Below, piece after piece: positions 1 to 7,466 of a DNA stretch of 9,677 nucleotides. Below the pieces are notes generated by a model. It saw only the letters and a list, made by a program, of their open reading frames with translations. It had not been told where the DNA came from and ran no database searches. Origin of the DNA: J088 sp003695505 [NCBI: Candidatus Dadabacteria bacterium] (GTDB taxonomy: Bacteria > J088); assembly GCA_003695505.1 (NCBI GenBank), contig RFIY01000013.1, forward strand, positions 1 to 9,677, given 5' to 3'. How positions within the stretch are numbered: position 1 is the stretch's first letter; each line of letters starts with the position of its first letter. The translations under genes and the position numbers were made by a program.

Positions 1-348
1 ACGAAACGCTTCGGGAAAACCCGCCACGGCAAAGAAGCCATCCCAGTCCGCAATGGCCTCGCGTTCGGCCTCTGGCACGGTCACATCGCCGGCGACGAAC
101 CAGTCCTGATGCATCCGGTGATCCAGATGCATATGCGTCAGATGGACACGTTTGACGATACCGGTTTCGCGCAAGCACGCAGCCGTGTCCACATGTAGTC
201 CGGCGTCAACCAGAAGTGGCTCAGGGCCGTCAAGCAGCAGAGAAGCGGACGCCATCTTGCCCGGAAGTTTCTGCCCGGGCAACCACCAGATGTCATCGAA
301 CAGCTCCCGCGCCCCCGGAATATCAGCAATGGGCGACGTTACACGCAT
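1..348 (-). CDS. Metallo-beta-lactamase-fold hydrolase, N-terminal part (runs off left edge)
   Basis: The frame reads from ATG at 348 to the window edge without a stop, giving 116 residues of an unfinished protein. Residues 72-77 read HMHLDH, the HxHxDH zinc-binding motif of the metallo-beta-lactamase superfamily. Before it lie a hydrophobic strand (SLLLD, 36-40) and PLLVDAG (44-50), the usual strand-turn-Asp that precedes this motif. It is therefore probably a metal-dependent hydrolase; family members cleave thioesters, lactones, phosphodiesters and other bonds, and the substrate cannot be told from this fragment. The ATG lies inside the end of holA (10 bp overlap, 339-348), which suggests translational coupling at the tail of the operon. 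No good Shine-Dalgarno is visible. An in-frame GTG at 360 is an alternative start that would add four residues. The fold assignment is fairly secure; the specific function is unknown. Confidence 0.8.
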   Translation of the reverse strand, partial: MRVTSPIADIPGARELFDDIWWLPGQKLPGKMASASLLLDGPEPLLVDAGLHVDTAACLRETGIVKRVHLTHMHLDHRMHQDWFVAGDVTVPEAEREAIADWDGFFAVAGFPEAFR

Positions 349-1262
349 CGTCGCACGCACCAGTCAAACAGCAGTCGATCGGCCGGAACCGATGAGCGTT
401 TCAGCTTACGGTCGAGGTCGCGCAGCTCGTCGAGCGCCGCGGCCAGTTGCGGCAATGACCACGCCCCGGCGCGCTTCTGGTCGGCGCTCGAAAAGCGCCC
501 AACGACGGCGCGTGCGGCCTCTCTCGCGTTTCCGGTGCGCACGAGCTGAATCTTGTACTGCATCATTTGCCGCAAAACCCACGAGACGGCTCCGAGCAGG
601 TCCCGTCCCGCCGTGTGCGATCCGCCACCCTGTTCGCGCCACGACTGTAAAATCGCGTCGGCCTGTCCAAGGTCGCGATCGAGTACGGCGCGTGCGAACA
701 GCCAGCCATCGACGACGCCCGGCAATGCCGATATTGACTTCCAGTGGCCGACATCAGCCGGCCCGTCCGGATCCAGCAGCGCCAGTTTTTCAAGCTCGCG
801 CTGCAGGCGCAGCGGCTCCGTTGCGAATGCCTCATCGAGCAAGGACCGCAGGTCAGGCGACAGTGCGACACCCGTTTCACTCGCGGCCTGTTCGACGGCG
901 GCGCGACCAGAGGTGGCGGGTTCCTTCTGAACGTCTACGGCAACTTCCGCAAACAGTGCCGCGGGATCCTTCAATTTGCCGGCCAGGGCCGTCAGAATCA
1001 CTGTAGTTTTCGGCGCGATCGCTCGTAAGGCCTCCGACAGTTCGAGCCGTTCTTCTTTGTTGAGCTGATCGATCCGCTCGATGAACACGGTACGCGGTTC
1101 GCCGAAGAAACTGTAGCTGCGCAGTTCTTCGTACATCCGACCAGGCGTGCGTTCATCCGGGCGGATGGGCACCCAGTCGGCAGCCTCGGCGCGGAGCCGT
1201 TCGCGCTGGCGCGCAAGCCACCCTTCGCTGCCTTCGAGCAGGATCAGCGCTGCATCACTCAT
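339..1262 (-). CDS. holA: DNA polymerase III subunit delta
   Basis: The product is 307 residues, somewhat shorter than E. coli delta (343). Delta opens the sliding clamp as part of the clamp-loader complex in the replisome. The N-terminal segment ALILLEGSEGWL (5-16) fits the start of the delta AAA+-like domain, which lacks a usable Walker A. SYSFFGEPR (49-57) aligns with the clamp-binding helix of E. coli delta, with F52-F53 in the place of L73-F74. Typical later pieces are RELEKLALL (155-163), before the lid/collar region, and DLDRKLKRSS (282-291) near the C-terminus. The ATG at 1262 overlaps the upstream lipoprotein gene by 8 bp, with a weak G-rich ribosome site 6 nt upstream. Placement directly after leuS and an lptE-like gene is the common Gram-negative order and supports the call. 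The stop is TAA at 339-341, inside the next gene. Confidence 0.88.
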   Translation of the reverse strand: MSDAALILLEGSEGWLARQRERLRAEAADWVPIRPDERTPGRMYEELRSYSFFGEPRTVFIERIDQLNKEERLELSEALRAIAPKTTVILTALAGKLKDPAALFAEVAVDVQKEPATSGRAAVEQAASETGVALSPDLRSLLDEAFATEPLRLQRELEKLALLDPDGPADVGHWKSISALPGVVDGWLFARAVLDRDLGQADAILQSWREQGGGSHTAGRDLLGAVSWVLRQMMQYKIQLVRTGNAREAARAVVGRFSSADQKRAGAWSLPQLAAALDELRDLDRKLKRSSVPADRLLFDWCVRRCV

Positions 1263-1812
1263 GCGACACCCCGTCTGTCGCGTCCGTCAGGCAGCCATGC
1301 CGGGCAATCAGCAGTGCGGCCTGATCCCACCAGCGCGCCGCCAGCAGATCGAGTCGCGACGCGGCGCGCTCCTCGACCTGATACGGATCACTGCTATACG
1401 GCATCCACTCGTCGGCCCGGATCGAACGAGCGCGCTCGCTCAGGGCGCCGCAGGGTAGCCAGCGCAGGGTTCCACTCAATGCAACCTGCATTCGCGCCGG
1501 TTGCGGCGCACTGTCTTTCTGCAGATCGGGAGCTGGCCCATACGCGTCCGTACCGACGCTCACCGCGATGCCATCCACATCAACCCGGATCTGCTGGACC
1601 TCACACTGCGCACGCGCCTGCCGTGCTCGCGCGAGCAGCGCCTCGCGCGCCCGCTGCGCCAGCCAGGGGTCACCCGCCGTTTCGAAGTCACCCGCATAGA
1701 TGCACAGGGCTGCTGGAGCCGCACCGCCGCGCTCCTGCCAGACCGGCCCCGCCACAGTCGACAGCGAACAGCCCGTCAGCAGGGTGGCAGCAACGGCGGC
1801 AGCGGTTCTCAT
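1255..1812 (-). CDS. lptE: LptE-like outer-membrane lipoprotein (assigned partly by position)
   Basis: This is a 185-residue protein with a very short lipoprotein signal: residues 1-14 end in the lipobox LLTGC, making C15 the lipidated residue after signal peptidase II cleavage. LptE plugs the LptD barrel and completes delivery of LPS to the outer leaflet. Length, signal and location between leuS and holA all fit LptE. The sequence is divergent, so the call rests more on synteny than on motif. Visible parts are a segment IYAGDFETAGDPWL (38-51) followed by a helix (52-70), a beta-rich middle (76-88 and 107-119), and a C-terminal helix EERAASRLDLLAARWWDQAALLIAR split over 148-171. Unlike E. coli LptE it has four cysteines beyond the lipobox (37, 70, 121, 174). 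The ATG at 1812 overlaps the leuS stop by 4 bp (ATGA). It could be another periplasmic lipoprotein occupying this slot. Confidence 0.6.
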   Translation of the reverse strand: MRTAAAVAATLLTGCSLSTVAGPVWQERGGAAPAALCIYAGDFETAGDPWLAQRAREALLARARQARAQCEVQQIRVDVDGIAVSVGTDAYGPAPDLQKDSAPQPARMQVALSGTLRWLPCGALSERARSIRADEWMPYSSDPYQVEERAASRLDLLAARWWDQAALLIARHGCLTDATDGVSHE

Positions 1813-4265
1813 CCGTTTCGCACGACCAGGTTGACGAGTTTGTCGGGAACGACGATTTCCTTGATCAGCGTCCCCTGCTCCAGATAGCGAGCCACGTTTG
1901 GATGGCTGCGCGCGGCTTCCAGAACCTGCTCCTTCGGCGCACCCGGAGCGATCTCAATCCGTCCGCGAACCTTGCCATTGACCTGAACCGGAATCTCGAC
2001 GCGCTCCGCGACCAGTCGTGCCGGATCAGCCTGCGGCCAGGACGCATGGGCAACGAAGCCTTCACCGCCGGCCACCTGCCACAGTTCCTCGGCAAGATGC
2101 GGCGCAAACGGCGCAAGCAGGCGCGGATACGTCTCGACCAGTTCACGCACCGTGCTGGCCTCATCGGAGTTGAGTTCGGCCCCCTCCCCGATTGCCAGGG
2201 ACCACGCATTGAGCAGCTCCATCAGCGCCGCAATCGCGGTATTGAACTGAAAACGCTTCTCGATGTCCGAGGTCATCCGGTCGATCGTCACATGCAACTG
2301 GCGGCCAAGGTCTGCGAATGCTTCGCGGGTTTCTCCGTCTCTCCTCTGCTCCAGCGAATGTAGCGACCGCGTAAATACTCGTTCGACACGTCCAAGGAAC
2401 CGCGCCATACCTTCGACGCCACTCTCCTGCCAGTCGAGATCCTTTTCGGGCGGCGCGGCGAACAGAATGAACAGGCGTGTCGTATCGGCGCCATAGCGCG
2501 CGATCATATCATCCGGATCGACGACGTTGCCCTTGCTCTTGGACATCTTTGCGCCGTCTTTGATGACCATGCCCTGTGTCAACAGATGGCGGAACGGTTC
2601 GTCCAGCTCGATGTAGCCGAGATCGCGCATCACGCGCGTAAAGAAACGGGAATAAAGCAAGTGCAGCACGGCGTGTTCGACGCCCCCGATGTAGTGGTCG
2701 ACGGGCATCCAGCGCCGCGCCAGATCTGGATCAACGGGTCGCTCGGTATCGCGTGGAGACAGGTAGCGCAAAAAGTACCAGCTGCTCTCGATGAACGTAT
2801 CGAAGGTGTCGGTCTCGCGCCGCGCCGCCCGTCCACACTGCGGGCAGGTCGTCTCGACGAAGTCCTTGCGACGCGCCAACGGGCTGCCGCCCCCGGCGAC
2901 GACTTCGACATCTTCGGGCAGTCGCACCGGCAACTGTTCGCGCGGCACCGGCACGATACCGCAGTCATCGCAATAGATGACAGGGATCGGGCAGCCCCAG
3001 TAGCGCTGGCGGCTGACGCCCCAGTCGCGCAGCCGGTATTGTACGGTCCGCTGCCCCACGCCCTGTTGCTCGACCGCATCCGCGATCTTCTGCCACGCCT
3101 CGTCATTCGGCAGGCCATTGACCGGCCCGCTGTCGACCATCGTGCCTGCGCCTTCCCAGGCAGACTCCTCGGGCGACCAGGCGGATGATTCCGCGGGGTC
3201 AATCACGACCTTTACCGGCAGATCGTATTGCCGCGCAAACTCCCAGTCCCGCTGGTCGTGCGCCGGTACAGCCATGACCGCGCCCGTGCCATACTCGGCG
3301 AGCACAAAACTGGCGGCCCAGACTGGAACGACCTGACCCGTCAAGGGATGTTTTGCCCGCAACCCCGTGTCTACACCGACTTTTTCGTCCTCCGCGACGT
3401 CTCCCGATGCCATCCGCTGACGCAGTTCCGCCACGGCCGCGCGGTTCGCTTCGGGCATCCACTGATCAAGATCCGTACGCTCCGGACTGATTGCCATGTA
3501 GGTCACACCATACAGCGTATCGGGCCGGGTTGTGAAGATCTCGAGCTCCGCGTCCACGCCTTCGAGCGGGAAGCGGATCTGAACGCCCTCACTGCGTCCG
3601 ATCCAGTTGCGCTGCATCGTGCGCACCTTGTCGGGCCACTCATCGAGCGTATCCAGCCCCTCCAGGAGTTCATCGGCATAGGCGGTGATGCGCAGGAACC
3701 AGCCATCCATCTCTTTCTGGCGGACTTCGTTGTCACAGCGCCAGCACAGACCGTCGATGACCTGCTCGTTCGCCAGTACGGTCTCGCAGTGGTCGCACCA
3801 GTTGACATGCGTCTTGCGGCGCTCGGCGAGGCCGCGTTCGAGCATGTCGAGGAACACAGCCTGTTCGTGGCGGTAGTACTCGGGATGACAGGTCGCGATT
3901 TCGCGACTCCAGTCATACGAAAAACCCAGTCGTCGCAACTGGCCACGCATCGTTCGGATATTCTCATACGTCCACTCGGCTGGCGGGCGTCCATGCTTGA
4001 TCGCTGCATTCTCCGCCGGCATCCCGAATGCATCCCAGCCGATCGGATGCAACACATCGACGCCGCGCATGCGCCAGTAGCGCGCCATCGCGTCACCAAT
4101 GGAATAATTCCGCACATGCCCCATATGAATTCGTCCCGATGGATACGGGAACATTTCCAGTACATACATGTGCGCACGGTCACCGTCCAGCGCGACGTTG
4201 AACGCGCCTTCGGCTTCCCATCGTTGCTGCCAGTCTGCTTCTCGCTCCGCGAATGGGCGAATCAC
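1809..4265 (-). CDS. leuS: Leucyl-tRNA synthetase
   Basis: This enzyme charges tRNA-Leu with leucine in the cytoplasm. The 818-residue product is a class I synthetase with all landmarks in order: HIGH motif as HMGH (47-50) in PYPSGRIHMGH; a zinc knuckle with C157, C160, C174 and C177; the CP1 editing domain with TTRPDT (245-250) and GTGAVMAVPAHD (326-337), D340 matching the conserved editing aspartate; a second cysteine set C432/C435 and C474/C477; KMSKS (573-577) followed by KGNVVDP; and a C-terminal domain with QVNGKVRG (761-768). The start chosen is GTG at 4265, because a perfect AGGAGG lies 7 nt upstream and the first residues (IRPFAEREADWQQRW) match the family N-terminus. The same frame stays open for another 137 codons through the upstream gene, which is not LeuRS sequence. 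The gap to the upstream DUF4388 gene is 25 bp. The stop overlaps the next gene by 4 bp. Confidence 0.97.
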   Translation of the reverse strand: MIRPFAEREADWQQRWEAEGAFNVALDGDRAHMYVLEMFPYPSGRIHMGHVRNYSIGDAMARYWRMRGVDVLHPIGWDAFGMPAENAAIKHGRPPAEWTYENIRTMRGQLRRLGFSYDWSREIATCHPEYYRHEQAVFLDMLERGLAERRKTHVNWCDHCETVLANEQVIDGLCWRCDNEVRQKEMDGWFLRITAYADELLEGLDTLDEWPDKVRTMQRNWIGRSEGVQIRFPLEGVDAELEIFTTRPDTLYGVTYMAISPERTDLDQWMPEANRAAVAELRQRMASGDVAEDEKVGVDTGLRAKHPLTGQVVPVWAASFVLAEYGTGAVMAVPAHDQRDWEFARQYDLPVKVVIDPAESSAWSPEESAWEGAGTMVDSGPVNGLPNDEAWQKIADAVEQQGVGQRTVQYRLRDWGVSRQRYWGCPIPVIYCDDCGIVPVPREQLPVRLPEDVEVVAGGGSPLARRKDFVETTCPQCGRAARRETDTFDTFIESSWYFLRYLSPRDTERPVDPDLARRWMPVDHYIGGVEHAVLHLLYSRFFTRVMRDLGYIELDEPFRHLLTQGMVIKDGAKMSKSKGNVVDPDDMIARYGADTTRLFILFAAPPEKDLDWQESGVEGMARFLGRVERVFTRSLHSLEQRRDGETREAFADLGRQLHVTIDRMTSDIEKRFQFNTAIAALMELLNAWSLAIGEGAELNSDEASTVRELVETYPRLLAPFAPHLAEELWQVAGGEGFVAHASWPQADPARLVAERVEIPVQVNGKVRGRIEIAPGAPKEQVLEAARSHPNVARYLEQGTLIKEIVVPDKLVNLVVRNG

Positions 4266-4272
4266 GAATGGT

Positions 4273-4278
4273 CCTCCT
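4273..4278 (-). promoter_or_regulatory. Shine-Dalgarno of leuS fixing a GTG start
   Basis: Read on the minus strand this is AGGAGG, the full anti-16S core, 7 nt before GTG at 4265-4263. It is the strongest ribosome site in the minus-strand operon. It decides against any of the longer in-frame starts further upstream. Confidence 0.85.
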
Positions 4279-4290
4279 GGTGTTCGCTGG

Positions 4291-5331
4291 TCAGGACAGG
4301 CGCAAATCGCCCGCCGCCGCCAGACGTCTGATTGATCGATAAACGAGATGTTCAGGAAATGGCGCGATGTCGACGAGTTCGCGCACCGCGGCGCCGTCCG
4401 TCGTCGTCCGCAATACCCACGCCGCATAGGGGTCGCCCGGTTTCGGCGTTGCCGCTTCACCGCGCTCGAGTCGTCGCTCGGGTGCGACGAGATGCTTCTT
4501 GACCAGTTCAATGTATCGTCGCACCCACTTGTCGACCGTTTCCCGCACGAAGGGATCCTCCCAGGCCGCTTCGATGGCCTCCTCGAATGCTGCGGCCGCC
4601 TCTTCGTGACGGAAGCTCCGTTGCGCGATGACACCTTCCTGGTAGCGGCGCACAGGATCCGTCGCCCTGGTCTCATCGGGCGGAATCAGCAGCGCGCGGC
4701 TGGAACCCACAACGGCATAGATCGTCTTGCTCAGATCCCACAGATCATCCGGCAGCAACCAGCCGAGTTCAGCCAGATGCACGCCGGCGCGAAGGAATTC
4801 GGCCAGCACATCGTCAAGGTCACTCAGATCCGCTCCGGGTACCGCCTCGACCCAGACGCCGGCGTTGCCGAGGCGTTCGCGAACGCGAATCCGTTCGTCG
4901 TATTCGCGCGTTACATCGAGCAGCAGATGCTCGATCGGTACACCATCGCCACGCACGCGCCCGTTTTCGAACAGGAACCAGCCCTGATTCCACATAAAAA
5001 TCGCGTGAAGCGAGCGCCGGCCTGCCTCCTGCAGCCAGTCGCCGACCTCCTCGGCGCGCAGCAGGCCAACCTTTTGCAGGATTTCCACGGGAGACGACTG
5101 ATCACGATCCGCCCAGAGCTTGGCCTTCTGCCAGCGATCGGGGCCAAACTGACTCGCCGCCCAGCGATCAAGGCTGTTAGAGCGAACATCGACCAGGCGA
5201 CCTTCCGCGACGCCCCACCGAATATCGGTATTCGGACAGCGAAACAGCAACGTTCCCGACGACTCGGACAGATAGAGCCACTGCAGCAGCTCTTCGAGCG
5301 TCATCGTCCCGAAATCTCCCTGAAGCGGCAT
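4291..5331 (-). CDS. DUF4388 (PATAN-type) protein with TPR-like and winged-helix-like C-terminal parts
   Basis: The product has 346 residues, with no signal peptide or membrane segment. The N-terminus LQGDFGTMTLEELLQWLYL (3-21) followed by SGTLLF (25-30) and GVAEGRLVDVRS (40-51) is the hallmark of DUF4388. The match continues in PVEILQKVGLL (81-91) and HAIFMWNQGWFLFENG (109-124). DUF4388 proteins are common in deltaproteobacterial-type and other environmental lineages and are often tied to regulation or motility; their biochemical role is poorly known. Residues 228-280 form paired helices (YQEGVIAQRSFRHEEAAAAF) of TPR style. The end (312-346, closing YRSIRRLAAAGDLRLS) resembles a winged helix. 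The ATG at 5331 has GGAG 7 nt upstream (5339-5342). It sits 13 bp after the VWA gene and 25 bp before leuS. I infer that it works with the AAA+/VWA pair as an adaptor or regulator. Confidence 0.8.
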   Translation of the reverse strand: MPLQGDFGTMTLEELLQWLYLSESSGTLLFRCPNTDIRWGVAEGRLVDVRSNSLDRWAASQFGPDRWQKAKLWADRDQSSPVEILQKVGLLRAEEVGDWLQEAGRRSLHAIFMWNQGWFLFENGRVRGDGVPIEHLLLDVTREYDERIRVRERLGNAGVWVEAVPGADLSDLDDVLAEFLRAGVHLAELGWLLPDDLWDLSKTIYAVVGSSRALLIPPDETRATDPVRRYQEGVIAQRSFRHEEAAAAFEEAIEAAWEDPFVRETVDKWVRRYIELVKKHLVAPERRLERGEAATPKPGDPYAAWVLRTTTDGAAVRELVDIAPFPEHLVYRSIRRLAAAGDLRLS

Positions 5332-5344
5332 CGTGCGACTCCGT

Positions 5345-6529
5345 TCAGGCCGCCCGCCGCCGCCCGAGCAAGTGGGCGACCGCGTCGACGATACCGTCTT
5401 CGGTCAGCGGGTACATGGCAAACACCTGCTGAATCAACTTGATCGACTGCGTCAGTTCCCAATACTTCACCGGCTCGGGGTTCAGCCAGACACTCTTCTG
5501 GAACGCTCCGGCGAAGTCCTGCAAATGAGCGAGCCCCGGCCGCTTGTTCTGCACGAACAGGTCGATGGCTCCTCCGGGATACAGCAACTCGGTCGGCGAC
5601 ATCGATGCATCGCCAACCAGCACGAGCAGGTACTTCTGGTGAAACTTTTCGATGACTTCCGCGGATGGCACGGCTTCGTGTCGCCCGGCGTCGCGATAGA
5701 GGTCGTCGTAGATGCAGTTGTGAAAATAGTAGTGCTCGAGATCCTTGATCTCGTCCTTCATCGCGCTGAAGAAGCGACTGACCAGGTCAGCGTACCCCGA
5801 CATCGAGCCGCCAACGTCCGTCAACAGCAGGATGCGCTGCAGATTGCGCTTGCGCGGCTCAAAGACCAGTTCGATTTCACCGGCATTGCGTGCCGTGGCG
5901 TCGATCGTTTCCTCGATGTTCAGCTCTTCGGGCGGACCATCCGGCAACATCCGCCGCAGACGTGACAACGCGACGCGCATGTTTCGCGTGTCGAGCTTGC
6001 GATCCCGATCGTATTCCCGGAAGCGGCGAAACTCGGCAATCTGGACGGCCTTGCCGTGACGACCGACGCTCTGACCAATCCGCACACCAGCAGGATTGAA
6101 TCCGTCGGCGCCCTGTGTCGAGGTTCCCCGGCGTCCGATCGCGCGGTTCCCGCCCTCGTGGCCGCGAAAATGGCCCTGCTCGAGCTGTTCCTGAAAGTTT
6201 TTCAGGATCTGCTCGAATGGCAATGCTTCGAGCAGCTTCATTTCTTCTTCCGAAAAGACGCGCGCGTACTCCTTCTTCATCGCCTCAAGCACGCGTTCGA
6301 GCAGCTCCTCCGGCACTTCGACGTCACGAAACGTGGCCAGAAAGGCCCGGTCGAACCGGTCGTAGTAGCCTTCGTCCTTGACCAGCACCGTGCGCGCCGT
6401 GCGATAGAAACTGTCGAGATCCGGTGCAACCGCGCCGGAATGCAGCAGGCGCAACAGTGACATCCATTCGGTCAGGCTGACCGGAACACCGTGCGCACGC
6501 AGGGACTCGAAAAACGCGAACAGCAGCAT
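5345..6529 (-). CDS. VWA-domain protein of the CoxE-like family, partner of a MoxR AAA+ ATPase
   Basis: The product has 394 residues. The first 230 are helical and charged, including a Gly/Arg-rich stretch GHFRGHEGGNRAIGRRG (119-135). The VWA domain follows: LLLTDVGGSM (234-243) carries the MIDAS metal site in the form D-V-G-G-S, with HYYFHNCIYDDLY (266-278) and LVLVGDASMSP (302-312, D307) as later strands. From memory, the DVGGSM variant and the YYFHNC strand recur in CoxE-like VWA proteins next to MoxR ATPases. Such pairs are thought to act as chaperones or metal-cofactor insertases. The ATG at 6529 shares its A with the stop of the AAA+ gene (TGATG), so translation is probably coupled. The frame stays open for 104 more codons upstream, but those lie inside the AAA+ gene. 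The client protein is unknown. Confidence 0.85.
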   Translation of the reverse strand: MLLFAFFESLRAHGVPVSLTEWMSLLRLLHSGAVAPDLDSFYRTARTVLVKDEGYYDRFDRAFLATFRDVEVPEELLERVLEAMKKEYARVFSEEEMKLLEALPFEQILKNFQEQLEQGHFRGHEGGNRAIGRRGTSTQGADGFNPAGVRIGQSVGRHGKAVQIAEFRRFREYDRDRKLDTRNMRVALSRLRRMLPDGPPEELNIEETIDATARNAGEIELVFEPRKRNLQRILLLTDVGGSMSGYADLVSRFFSAMKDEIKDLEHYYFHNCIYDDLYRDAGRHEAVPSAEVIEKFHQKYLLVLVGDASMSPTELLYPGGAIDLFVQNKRPGLAHLQDFAGAFQKSVWLNPEPVKYWELTQSIKLIQQVFAMYPLTEDGIVDAVAHLLGRRRAA

Positions 6530-7356
6530 CAGATCAGCGTGCGCTCCCCGGAAAAGCGGGACAGCACCCGCTTCAGATCTTCTGGTTTCTTGAGCAGGAC
6601 GCCAAGGAATGGCAGCGAGCCATCTTCCGCGACCGGCTGCCAGCCGTGTGCCAGCAACACGCGAATCCAGTCCAGCAGCTCCGACGTGCTCGGCGGTTTG
6701 CGTAAGCCGACGACGCGACGCACGCCAAAGAACGCATCGAGAATCTGTTCGAGCAGTTGCTGGTCCAGATCGGGATAGTGGACCCGCACGATATCCTGCA
6801 TCAGCTCCGGTCCAGGGAACTCGATGAAATGGAACAGGCACCGCCGCAGGAATGCCTCGGGAAGCTCTTTCTCGGCGTTCGATGTGATCACGACGATCGG
6901 ACGCTGCTTCGCGCGTACGGTCTCCCCGGTTTCATCGATCAGAAAATCCATCTGATCGAGTTCGTGCAGCAGGTCGTTGGGAAACTCGAGTTCGGCCTTG
7001 TCGATTTCGTCGATCAGCAGTACGACGCGCTCCTCGGCCGAAAACGCTTCGCCCAGCGGCCCCAGGCGGATGTAGCGGCGAATATCGGACACATCGCCAT
7101 CACCGAAGCGTGCGTCATTGAGCCGCTTGACCGTGTCGTACACATACAGTCCGTCCTTGGCGCGCGTCGTCGACTTGACCTGCCAACGCAGCAGCGGCAT
7201 GTCGAGCGCCTCGGCAATCGCGACTGCAAGCTGCGTCTTGCCGGTTCCCGGTTCGCCTTTGACGAGGATTGGCCGTTCGAGTACGATCGCGGCGTTGACC
7301 GCATCACGCAGTTCATCACTGAGAATGTATCCGTCGGTCTGTTCGATGCGTAGCAT
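6529..7356 (-). CDS. MoxR-family AAA+ ATPase
   Basis: The 275-residue product is a single AAA+ module of the MoxR type, which remodels or activates client proteins, usually together with a VWA partner. Walker A is GEPGTGKT (34-41), Walker B is VVLLIDEIDK (111-120), sensor 1 is ITSN (157-160), and R171-R172 in the segment FLRRCLFHFIEF fit the arginine-finger region. A conserved-looking segment STTRAKDGLYVYD (62-74) and a C-terminal lid helix with RKPPSTSELLDW (219-230) follow the pattern of this subfamily. The ATG at 7356 is chosen over in-frame upstream codons because GGAAAG lies 6 nt before it and the protein homology begins there. The gene is first in the leftward operon and divergent from the TetR gene. 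No convincing sigma-70 promoter was found for it in the 123 bp intergenic region. Confidence 0.92.
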   Translation of the reverse strand: MLRIEQTDGYILSDELRDAVNAAIVLERPILVKGEPGTGKTQLAVAIAEALDMPLLRWQVKSTTRAKDGLYVYDTVKRLNDARFGDGDVSDIRRYIRLGPLGEAFSAEERVVLLIDEIDKAELEFPNDLLHELDQMDFLIDETGETVRAKQRPIVVITSNAEKELPEAFLRRCLFHFIEFPGPELMQDIVRVHYPDLDQQLLEQILDAFFGVRRVVGLRKPPSTSELLDWIRVLLAHGWQPVAEDGSLPFLGVLLKKPEDLKRVLSRFSGERTLI

Positions 7357-7362
7357 GACTGT

Positions 7363-7368
7363 CTTTCC
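7363..7368 (-). promoter_or_regulatory. Shine-Dalgarno of the MoxR-type ATPase gene
   Basis: On the minus strand this reads GGAAAG, 6 nt before ATG at 7356. It supports the 275-residue form over a version 23 residues longer whose extra N-terminus has no family resemblance. Confidence 0.6.
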
Positions 7369-7390
7369 GTACAGGGGTGAACATCGTTGC

Positions 7391-7455
7391 GTCCGGCGCG
7401 CAGGCCCGCCGCGCCCGGTACACACTGCAATGATTCAGTTTAACAGTCCGGCGTG
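7391..7455 (+). repeat. Direct repeat GTCCGGCGYG in the divergent intergenic region
   Basis: The 10-mer gtccggcgcg at 7391-7400 recurs as gtccggcgtg at 7446-7455, 9 of 10 bases identical and 55 bp apart. The second copy also forms the left arm of an imperfect dyad, GTCCG (7446-7450) with CGGAC (7458-7462), separated by 7 nt and lying immediately upstream of a TACAAT box. This could be a binding site for the TetR protein or another regulator. GC-rich sequence makes such repeats easier by chance. Confidence 0.3.
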
Positions 7456-7466
7456 GGCGGACGCGG

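Noticed and set aside
152-1006. Long plus-strand open frame opposite holA and the hydrolase gene
   Set aside because: The translation is Arg/Ser/Pro-rich low-complexity sequence with no recognisable domain, typical of an antisense shadow of a GC-rich gene.
1314-2363. Long plus-strand open frame across the lipoprotein gene and the end of leuS
   Set aside because: It is antisense to two well-supported genes, has Arg/Pro-rich composition and no ribosome site; a shadow.
3228-4331. Plus-strand open frame of 367 codons opposite leuS
   Set aside because: It mirrors conserved LeuRS coding sequence and carries no family motif.
4266-4676. N-terminal extension of leuS by 137 codons
   Set aside because: The extension lies inside the DUF4388 gene and has no LeuRS similarity; the GTG at 4265 has a perfect Shine-Dalgarno.
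4348-5442. Plus-strand open frame of 364 codons opposite the DUF4388 gene
   Set aside because: It is in antisense register to a recognised domain, and its composition is unlike a real protein.
6530-6841. N-terminal extension of the VWA protein by 104 codons
   Set aside because: The extra residues are an out-of-frame reading of the AAA+ gene; the ATG at 6529 is coupled to the AAA+ stop.
7395-7415. Hairpin GGCGCG-N9-CGCGCC in the divergent intergenic region as an attenuator
   Set aside because: The stem is only 6 bp in a very GC-rich stretch and neither strand has a T run after it.
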